Assembly (NCBI RefSeq): GCF_019649055.1
Contig: NW_026570365.1
Coordinates: 62,001 to 126,000, forward strand
Length of the DNA stretch: 64,000 nucleotides
Source of the DNA: Paramacrobiotus metropolitanus
Lineage: Eukaryota; Tardigrada; Eutardigrada; Parachela; Macrobiotidae
Reading direction: 5' to 3'
The translations under genes and the position numbers were made by a program. Shown here one piece after another: positions 35,100 through 44,142 of the stretch (position 1 is the stretch's first letter; the number at the start of each line of letters is the position of its first letter). The notes beneath the pieces are model-generated. The model had not been told where the DNA came from. It saw only the letters and a list, made by a program, of their open reading frames with translations, and ran no database searches.

Positions 35100-35334
35100 G
35101 GTAAAGATCAATCCGATGATGTTGTTAGTGACTAAGATAAAGGTTCCGTATTTTGGTAGATGGAGTACGGCAGTTCTCAAAAAGAAAACGCCAGATTTAA
35201 AAGGTTACCGCTGTATAAGGTGGATTTTTATACAGCAACTCGGTCAGCCAGCTCAGAGCAGCATTCGCGAATGAGCAGCATTCGCGAGTGAGCAGCATTC
35301 GCGAGTGAGTGTGTAGGTTAGCTCAACTACTGCT

Positions 35335-35640
35335 CACCTAGCGGTCTCTGTGCAATGGACAGCAGTGATGACTTTTTTTGAGACCGTCAAGGTGAAGAAC
35401 GTGTCCTTTAAGAAAGATGTTAACCTAACCGACTCTGTACACTGGACAGTAATGGTAGCTCGGAAATTATTCACCTTACGGGCTTTGTGCACTGAACAGT
35501 GATTGTAGCTTGGTGACGTGTGCACTGTTCACCAAACGAGCTCTGTGCATTGGACAGTAATGGCAGCTCGGTCACTCGTTCGCCTAAAGGGCTCTGTGGA
35601 CTGGACGGTAGTGAGAGCTTGGTCACTTCCACTCAACAAT
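35335..35640. repeat. Minisatellite containing a duplicated piece of the PP1-subunit gene
   Basis: About five copies of a 50-65 bp unit with words CTCTGTGCATTGGACAGTAA and GGCAGCTCGGTCACTCGTTC, many copies diverged. Between units, 35373-35422 is a near-identical copy (one mismatch) of the coding segment at 36437-36486 of the CBM21 gene downstream. Confidence 0.75.
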
Positions 35641-35895
35641 CGCTGCACAAATGCACTTTTATGGAAATCTTTTAATTGCGAACGATTTTCAACCGAAGCG
35701 TAGCGAAGGTCCTCTCTACTCTATATTGATAGCTGCTGCTGTAAGGCATTCCCGACGGTTTTCCCTTGTCAAGAAAATAACTTATTTATTGACCCCGCGG
35801 TTCACATTAAACATTATGATGATTTTGGGAATAGTTGGGATCTGCAAACGCTCAACGGAATCCGTACCCACTTCGCTTACCTACCGCAATCGGGG

Positions 35896-36795
35896 ATGAA
35901 TTCTCCCGTTGTCGCTAAGCCGAACAACAACAACACCCAGTCGATCCTCAGTGTCTGGAACAGCCCGCGTGTCGAGCGTTTGCACCGGCTGAATTCACTG
36001 GAGGACGGTTTTACATCTGAGGATTCAGACGATAATTGGGTACCCCCCATAACGCTTATCCTTAGGGATCCTACGCGACGGGGTCTTGGGCGGAAGAGCG
36101 ACACCGCCACCAGCACGTCCACCGGCAGAAGCTATGAAAAAAGGAACAAAGCGAGGAAGACGGTCCGCTTCGCAGATGATGTGGGGCTGGATCTTACCAG
36201 TACTTTGGAATTCGCTGAAGTGGAGGATTACGGCTACTGGGGACCGGAAGCGAAACCGCACGCTGACATGTTCGGCCTGTCTGCCAAACCACAGAATGCG
36301 AATAATCTGGTGGTGGAACTATCTGAATGGCAGGTTAATTTCAGCCATCCGGCAGCTGATTACATGGGCTTTTGGGAAAAACTGGATAACAATGTTGTAG
36401 CCCTGGAGAATGTGATAATAAAGCAGAAGTCAGAGATTTTTTTGGGACCGTCAAGGTGAAGAACGTGTCCTTTAAGAAAGATGTTATTGTACGCTGCACC
36501 TTTAACGTCTGGCAGACGTACTCGGATTTTCCCTGCCAACTACTGTAGCAGTAACACGGACCTCTACGATACGTTTAGTTTTGAGATTGCAATTCCAGAA
36601 GATGCCGAGCAGAGTCATGTGATTGAATTCTGTGTGGCACTGCGGGCAGATGGTAAGGAGTATTGGGATAACAACAAGGGAAAAAATTATCAACTGACTG
36701 CAGGACATATGAACCACGAAGACACACTGGAAAAGCGCACGGATGCGTGCAGAATACATTTGCCCTGCAAATCTTGGGACGAATTTGCGCAATAA
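35896..36795 (+). CDS. Glycogen-targeting PP1 regulatory subunit (PPP1R3 type) with CBM21, two frameshifts
   Basis: Targets protein phosphatase 1 to glycogen, promoting glycogen synthase activation. From the ATG at 35896 the frame carries a Ser/Asp-rich N-terminus, then the PP1-docking motif in [15 protein letters not shown], then the start of the CBM21 domain (VALENVII). CBM21 hallmarks follow: [57 protein letters not shown] and KGKNYQ, ending CKSWDEFAQ at the stop 36793-36795. Reading through needs two frame changes: one at the T7 run near 36437-36443, and one at the CCC near 36529. Both are one-base homopolymer differences, so they could be sequencing errors or real inactivation. There are no introns, unlike the neighbouring genes; a retrocopy is possible. 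Confidence 0.85.
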
Positions 36796-37174
36796 ATTTT
36801 GGTTTTTTAGTGAACAAAACATTTTCTGCCGTATTTGGGTCTCTGTCGCGTACAGTTTAAGTGGTACCTAACTAATCTAAGTGATTTTATTAGTTGTATT
36901 GACTTCTAATTACAGACTCGTACTTGCATAGCGAGCAGGCATGGGCTGATGTAAAGTTGTTAACGACCAGCTGTCATTAATTGTCACCGCTGAACGGGTA
37001 AAATTGAGAAAATCGTAGTGAAATTTTTCGCTGGTACGACTTTTTGGGAAAACTGCATTAACTTTAATAACTATGAGTGGAAAATTTCACCGTTGGAAAT
37101 CGGTGAAATCGGCAGAATACCGGTGTCCGAACTAATAGTATAGTTGACATAAATTTTGGTGGTAACGCTCACTT

Positions 37175-37255
37175 CTGGGTCGGTGGTTAAGTTCTCTGGG
37201 GGGCAGTCAGCCAACGACTGGAAATTTTGAATTTTCACCTGGTTCGAATTTCGGT
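37175..37255 (+). repeat. Possible tRNA-derived SINE fragment
   Basis: GTCGGTGGTTAAGTTCTCTG resembles an A box as in serine or leucine tRNAs, and 55 bases on GGTTCGAATTTC resembles a B box. There are no matching stems around them. Weak. Confidence 0.2.
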
Positions 37256-37410
37256 TAGCGTCTGAACCGCATAGCGCGCAGCCAAGAAACCATTACTTAA
37301 AAATTTCGCGAGAATGGAATAATTTTGATACGGAAATGGAAAGTACGTATATGCCCGCTACTAGTGTCTATGGGAAATCGTGTAGTACCTGCACTGGCTG
37401 CACAGGGTAA

Positions 37411-37596
37411 AATTTAGGCCTTGTCCCGAATTCGAAACGAATCTCGCTATGGTACGATTGCCCAACTGCACGAGGTGGCTGTATCAGCCTGTATGTAGTG
37501 GCCACGCCTGCAGATACGGTACGCGAAGCCACCTCGCAAGGTGGAGTTGCTGTATCGCAACGAGATTCGCTTCGAATTCGGGACGAGCCCTTAAAT
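37411..37596. repeat. MITE with long inverted repeats
   Basis: The left end TTTAGGCCTTGTCCCGAATT and the right end, read on the other strand, TTTAAGGGCTCGTCCCGAAT, both continue into TCGAAACGAATCTCG or TCGAAGCGAATCTCG. Arm similarity continues to GAGGTGGCT, so most of the 186 bp folds back. The word CTCGCTATGGTACG also occurs at 48091, hinting at a related element there. Confidence 0.75.
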
Positions 37597-38924
37597 ACAT
37601 ATATCAGAACACGGAAATGTTACTTCTGTGGTAAGTGCTTTGCCTTTTTAAACGCGGGTGGACAAAGATTTTGACTGCTTTTTAATGTTAAATTTCAACT
37701 ATGAAGTAGTGCATCCGCGCTTGCATTTTCTGTTATTTTAATGGCTGTTGCAACTTTATAGTGCTCGTAACAATGATGTTTCATCTGTCTAATGCCCATA
37801 GTATTAAGTTCGGTGTTAGAATGCATTTCCCGGGCGTGCATGCTCCAGATTATTGGGACGAAGAAAAACATTTTCACTTTTCTAATACGTAAAATACCGT
37901 GCATAAGAAACAAATGAAAGTGAAACGCACGAAAACAGCAGAAAAGCATAAAACACAAGAGTACAGAGTACATCAGAAAGTTAAGCGAAACGTTGTTGTT
38001 TCGTTGTTTTTTTTTAACATGACTGCGCGATATGATTTCTAATATAACATACATAATCATTCAGTCTGGGCGGAAGAAAGGAACTAGCTGGTTAAATTAA
38101 GATACATACAATAATATGAAATCAGGAATTCCATCCCTTCAACCTAGATCCAATCGACTAACGTTTCAAACATTGAAAAACTTTGTCTACTGCAGTTTAA
38201 AGAATGTTGATTTCTGCCCGGCGCCATTTGACGTGGCGTTATTTCAACAGGAAGCAAGTGATCACTCTTATAATTCGCTGTATCTGTAGAAGTACGCTCT
38301 ACTGCTTTGAACAGCTCGGTACTATTTGTACCCATCTACCGTATCTACTAACATCTTTCGACAACATGACCTTTACTTGTTTTTATGACGATGCCATGCG
38401 GCATTACGATTCGCAGTAGTTTTCTTCCTTCATAAATAATAAAAAGACGCAGGAATGACCTTTGCAGTTTCAGTGAGGTTGGTTTGCAACTTTGATGTAA
38501 CCGGTCAGTACTTTGACGCTCCAAGATTTGTACTGAAATATAGGCCAATACTGCGTGTGGGTTTCCCTGGGGCATTGGCCAACCGATTCCATATCCCGGA
38601 AACAGCCATTACGCACCATATACAGACTGTACAGATCAGATGCTTACTGGCGGAAATTTGCGATTCCCCGATGACTAATTCAGAGACTGGCATTTATCGC
38701 ACCACTAGAATAGGGTGCAGGTGGTCTTAAGCGCTTACACGGTTTACCGATCATGCTGTCGACGAAAAGTCCATCAGGGCGCAAGTAATTTAGTAAATCC
38801 AAATTATCTGCAATTACCCAGGCCTTACCGCTCTGATACTACAATTATTTCGCAACGCCAGCTGGCATCCATATGCTGCAGTTGAACCCCTAAGATTTTA
38901 CTCCATTAGGCATTTCCTTTAACC
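37597..38924. other. No recognised gene
   Basis: Stretch upstream of the gustatory receptor; no domain in any frame. Confidence 0.4.
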
Positions 38925-40979
38925 ATGGCAGCATATTTCGTCGGCAAATGCGTCACTTTCAGCGTAGTTGCAACCTGCATCTACGGTATCAGTATGAGTT
39001 TTCGAAAGCTGCACCATCCGTCGTCAGACACCTCGGCCATCGTGTACCCTCATCTGGCCATTATTCCGTGCAATTTCGTGCGATGGATGAGGATGTTTGG
39101 CTTATTCCCTTATCCGACATCCTTTCTCACCCATAACCAACGAGTGAAATCATCACGATTCCGTGTCGAGCGGTTGTGTTGGCCGGTGTGGACGGCGGTA
39201 TTCTGGTTTACGCTCATGCTGTTTTTCTTAATGCAGGAATACGATTACTTCAAGCGTGTCTCCTCATTATTGGTGGATCTAGAGTTCTTCACACTGATCG
39301 CGTTTGACTTCAAATCGGTGATGGTTTTACAGGGTCCATACATGGTAACGTGCATGCTGTTTATCAGCAGCCGCATTCCGGAGATTACGAACGACGCGCA
39401 GATGACGCTAAGGCGCTTATTAAAGAAACGCGATATCATTCACTCCCGCCGGTATTCAATCTTGATAATCACGCTAACCGCCGTCTCCATAGGTGTCTGT
39501 GTGATCAGGAAATTATTGGGCATAATCGCGCTTACCCGCGCCAAGTACTACGAGCCCGGCGTCACGTCGCCCTATTTTTTCAGCAGCAAAACCGTTCATC
39601 CAGAAGTCCACTATGCGACTCATCTTATAGGCATATTTTTAACCGTAACTTGCGAACTTCTTCCGTCAGCCCTCATAATAATTTTTATGGTTCACTTCCA
39701 TTCCGGTTTTGAACGACTCAACCGTCGACTGATGGATTGGTGCCGTGGCGAGTTGGAAGTGGATGCGCTCCGGCTGCGCCAGCTCTTCCATTTGCACAAC
39801 AAACTGACCGTGATGGTCACCCAGTTGGGGCGGGCGTTTGGGCCGGTGGTGTTGGTGGGATGTTTGAAGGACATTTTCACGTGGGCGGCGTTGAGTGGCA
39901 CATTGCTGCAAGTCCCTAAAAGAGAGTAGAAGGACACGGAACGGTTTGCCCAGGCCCTTACGTACATAAATAACATGGAGGTGTGCACGATAACCTATAC
40001 GGCTGTGGGATTGTGTAATATGGTCGTGCGGATGGTGGTCTTTTTGGCCGTGTATGATCAGGTCTGTATCTTTTCTCTTATTTTCAGGCTACAAAAAAGC
40101 AGCTATTAAAAACCTATTAGATGTTCTTAATGCCAAGAGCGTATATCAAAATGTTTCCCACAAAAACAAACCACATGACTGACTTTTCTTTTTACTCAGT
40201 TTACAAATAGGTACTACTTATATTACTGAGTACGGACATAACGATCGCTGCTTTACAGTACATAATGCAAAACCACGGACGTTAACAGCAAAAACTCTTT
40301 CTTTGTAAATAACTTGCGCAAATACCATGAAAAACTTACGCCTGACAGTCTTAGTCACAAGAAATTTTGTAGCGTTTGCAAAGCGCGGCTAACTAATTAA
40401 TTATTTTGTAGGCTTAGGCCTCACGGACGCTCTTGACACGGATCGCAGCGGAGAGTAACGACACGGCTGTCCTAATGGAAAGCCATCGCCTAACGGCGCA
40501 TATTAGTACTCGTGACGGTGCGCTGTCAATCTGCGGCTTGCTTCACCTCACCAAGGAGTATATTGTTGCAGTAAGACAAGCTAGTGGTACCAAGCATTTG
40601 AAAGAACAAGTATGAGAAAAACTGTAATTTTCAATACTATTAAATAATATGTAATGAGAAATAATACATATGGAGTTCATTTGGAGATTAGTTCTGTAGC
40701 CTGTTTTTGTAAAATGGAACTGAATCATACAGTAGCCTGATTTATGTTTAACTCGAAAAACCTACATAAAATCTTAAATGCGTTATCATTTATCAACAAT
40801 ACGTTTTGGTATTAACACAGGTTGTGGGTTTGCAGTTTGGTTGTTTGGCCGTGACTTATCTATTGGTGATCTATCAGACACGAAATTCCCGCTATGATAA
40901 TGAAAGCATGAAGGAAATCCTCAAGCGGCAGGAAATTTTGTTGAATGCTCTGTGGAACGCGACCTCGCGGCGCTGTTAG
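38925..40979 (+). CDS. Gustatory-receptor-family chemoreceptor, three exons, one internal stop
   Basis: Seven-helix ligand-gated cation channel of the insect Gr/Or superfamily (also in other ecdysozoans). Exons 38925-40061, 40418-40570 and 40821-40979 all join in phase 0, giving about 482 residues. The start ACCATGG is a good context. Near the N-terminus FVRWMRMFGLFPYPTS fits the family's first intracellular segment, and several hydrophobic helices follow (PVWTAVFWFTLMLFFLM; GIFLTVTCELLPSALIII). The last exon has FGCLAVTYLLVIYQTRNS, matching the TM7 signature TY(x5)Q, and ends in NATSRRC before a TAG. A TAG at 39927-39929 interrupts exon 1 in frame (VPKRE, stop, KDTERF), while coding similarity continues on both sides. 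The gene is therefore a recent pseudogene, an allele, or subject to readthrough. It lies between two head-to-head retrotransposon copies. Confidence 0.83.
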
Positions 40980-41721
40980 CAAATACATTAAAGTGATTAA
41001 ACCACCACAAAATAAAAGGAAATAATGGTAAGTACTAGTACTGTCGTATTGCAATCAAAACCTTTAGTGGATTGTATCTGTCAGCGGATTACGCCGGGTC
41101 ACGGAGAAAGCAGAAGTGAATTCTAGAAGCAAACCGACTAACAAATAAACTGACAATTTAAAGCCACTTATATACCATCGTACGCAAATCATTTACATTA
41201 GAAGCGAGAAGCCACACGAAAAAAGCTGGGCGCTGCAGTGCGATGAGAGCGCAAAGCATCCCAGCAAGTGGAAACAAGCGGCATGACAACTTTGTCCTAA
41301 CAATGAGCAGTCCCCATTCACTTTTCCTTTTTTAGAAATATACGTACTGCTGGTCAGCTCAGATGGCTTTTGCAAACTACAGTCTCGGACAGACGGTAGA
41401 CGCAAGCGCATCGATGAAATTTGTGATCGGTAAATGCTAGTAAATCGCTTCTTTTTGTGCAATGTATATTTGTTTTATGTAACTGAATTTGCGCTCAGCG
41501 CACCGGAAGCCAAATTTTATACCTGACATTTGAACAGCTCTGTTATCTGGCTATCCAAAGGAAACTCAGTATTTGTTATCAACTAGTACAAGCCAATGCC
41601 ATTTACATTTAAGCTTTTAAAAAACCCCATGATTAGAATACTTATCCCATCCTCGTATCGCAAATATCGTACATTAAGTACGACAGGTACATGAGGGACA
41701 CTGGAAAGTAGATACATGGCT
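40980..41721. other. No recognised gene
   Basis: Short gap between the chemoreceptor and retrotransposon copy B; nothing coding seen. Confidence 0.4.
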
Positions 41722-43400
41722 TACATCGCGATTGCTGCTCACTCGCGATTGCTGCTCTGAGCTGGCTGACCGAGTTGCTGTGTAAATGACCATCGCGTTA
41801 TACAGCGGTTTTCCCATAAAACTGGCGTTTTCCTCGTGAAAACTGCCGTATTCCAGTCCATATAATTACGGAACCCTTATTTTTGTCACCAACAACAACA
41901 CCCTGAATAATATTTGCCACCATGGGCGATTCCTTTCGGACCGCACCTTTTCCCACCCGGCAAGAAGAACGGCTTAAGCAGTATGTACAGGACGTGATCT
42001 ACGGTTCCGCTAAAATTGATATTAATTTAATTATTTCTACTAATACTTCTCGCTCGAAAATTCTTCCACCTAATATGTCTAAACTCCATCAGTCCGCACC
42101 GGTTCGCTACCAATCTTTCCTTAACGATTTCTATAATCAACTTCAGTCTGCATGTGATCTTGGAATATGGGCTCCGCATGAAATTTTGGAAATTTTCCCA
42201 TGGGGTATATCTCAGTATGCGTTAACAATTCTACAGTGCCAGCAGTCTAAAGGAAAATATTTTAGTAAGAATACCAGAAATGCGATTCCGGCAGCTTTAA
42301 TTAGGGAAAGGGAAATGGTATCGTCGGAGATCAAGAAGCTTAAAAGGAATCAGCGTAGGAAGAGGGCTAGTCATAGGGAAGTTTTAGTTGATTATGCCGA
42401 ACGTCTGCGTAGCTTAAAAGCTATTAGAAAAACCCTGTCGGCAAAAATTTCTCAGCTTCATTTAACAGCCGAACGTAAAGAAAACGATAGTTGGTTTAAC
42501 AAAAAAATGTGGAATTTTATCGATGCCAAATTAAAGGCCGGATGCAACGCTCCTGCGGACGCTCTTAAAATGTGTGATATTGAAAATTACTTTGAAAGTG
42601 TTTGTAATCCTAAAAATCTTGACCCGCTTAATCTTGCCTAGATAAACAAGCTTAAACAAAAAGAAATTAATTCCGATTTTGATAAATCTGAAATTTTGCC
42701 GTGTGACATTAAAACGATTCTGTCACAGAAATATTCCACTGCTGGATCCGGGTTAGACGGCATTAATTATTCGTTTTTGAAACAATACCCGGTTGTGCAT
42801 GCCTTTTTAGCTAATATGTTTAACAGGATTTTGAAATCCGGTATTGCGTGCAGCTCTTGGAAGACAGGTAAGACAGTTCTTTTGTTCAAAAAGGTGATTT
42901 TTCCTCTCCAGCTAATTATCGACCAATCACTCTTACCAGTTGTATTGGCAAGCTTTTTCACTCTGTAATATCTAAGCGGATAATGTTGTATTGTATTAAA
43001 AATGGCATTATTGATACCAGTGTACAGAAGGGACTTATCGAAGCAACGAACGGATGCGGCGAACATTCTCTTAAATTATGGGTGGTCAAAATCTTCTGTG
43101 TAATCGATGCGTGTCGGGTAAAGGCCAGAACAAGTAAACCCAACCCGATGAATCAGCCAAAAAACTGTCAACAAATGATAAGACGAGTATGTTTGCGTGC
43201 CAGGAAGGAAACTGACCACCGAAGTGGAAACAACACAGTTACGTTTAATTCCAAATGCGGCGCCACACGAGCTAGCCTGCATCATGCGACGGCATAAGCA
43301 AGACATCGCTGCGCCAGCCATAATGCAGGTGTTCTTTATCTGCGAGGAGTTCAAAAATTAATTACACGTGTATAAACTTGTAACTGTTGTGATTTCTGCA

Positions 43401-43900
43401 ATGGCCCCACCATCTAAACGGCAAAAATTTCTTAATTTATGCGGCAAAAGGATTATCAGTTTAAAGATCGAAGAGTTAATCAGTGATGAATCGGAGTAAG
43501 CCTTATTAGAAAGCGATTCCTACAGCATCAGCGATAGTGATTCTGATATTCCGCTTGAGTCAGAAGACGAGGATGTTGAGCTCATGTTGAAATTTAAAGT
43601 GTGTCTTCAAAGCCGTCGGTATTTAAGCCGGCAAAAAATTCCTAAAAGCAGGTTTTTTTGGAACATGTTTTACCGGCTTTAGACGATGACAGTTTGCGCC
43701 AGGAACTGTGAATGTCCAGAGATGCTTTTTTTAAAATTGCATCTTTAATCGAAAATCACTCCATATTTAATACCGTATCTGACAATCCACAAGCAAGAGC
43801 AACTCGTTGTCGCTTTGCACCGTTTCAGCACTAATGCTGCCTCCAAAGGTATGGCACGGTGTGGGTATGGTGTCAAGGAAATTTGGAATTAGCGCCGGGA
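43401..43900 (+). pseudogene. Degenerate Harbinger-like transposase
   Basis: From ATG 43401 it reads MAPPSKRQKFLNLCGKR, a stop at 43497, then an acidic tract (SDSDSDIPLESEDEDVE), RFFWNMFYRL, and in another frame MSRDAFFKIASLIENHSIF, then VALHRFSTNAASKGMARC. MSRDAFF with the HRF...NAASKG phrase is typical of the N-terminal half of DDE_4/Harbinger transposases. Frames shift at least twice, and the catalytic DDE region is not found, so the gene is truncated. Confidence 0.6.
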
Positions 43901-43947
43901 CACGGTATATGTGCTCTATTATAATATACTGGTAATTCCGTAATTAA

Positions 43948-44142
43948 TTAAACAAGCGACATATCAGTCCATAATATATAATACTTATGGGACACAAATA
44001 TAAATATAAACCAAGAAAAGCACTTTGTCCATCTTCGTTGCGTAATTCCACTTTCTTTGTGATCCTTTTCAAAACTGCATTTTACTTTACTGTAGCTTGT
44101 AAGCATATTACTGCGGTCTGTAACAAAATCTTCCCAACGCAT
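43948..44142 (-). pseudogene. Possible Myb/SANT-like second Harbinger gene fragment
   Basis: A 64-residue - strand frame beginning MRWEDFVTDRSNMLTSYSKV and then CSFEKDHKESG, with a tryptophan pattern loosely like the Myb-like partner proteins of Harbinger elements. The call rests mainly on position within the element and opposite orientation to the transposase. An inverted repeat pairs 43984-44005 with 44853-44873. Confidence 0.3.

Larger units (their letters stand above)
31715..35308 (-). mobile_element. Non-LTR retrotransposon with restriction-like endonuclease, copy A
   Basis: The 5' end has three tandem 17-bp units (TCGCGAATGCTGCTCAC type) at about 35266-35308, followed by CTGAGCTGGCTGACCGAG, both shared with copy B at 41722. 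The 3' end shares the block GATAGGTAGCGGGTTTT (31743-31759) with copy B and loses similarity near 31715. There is no clear poly-A tail or target duplication. The two copies are only moderately similar in protein, so they are old or belong to separate subfamilies. Confidence 0.8.
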
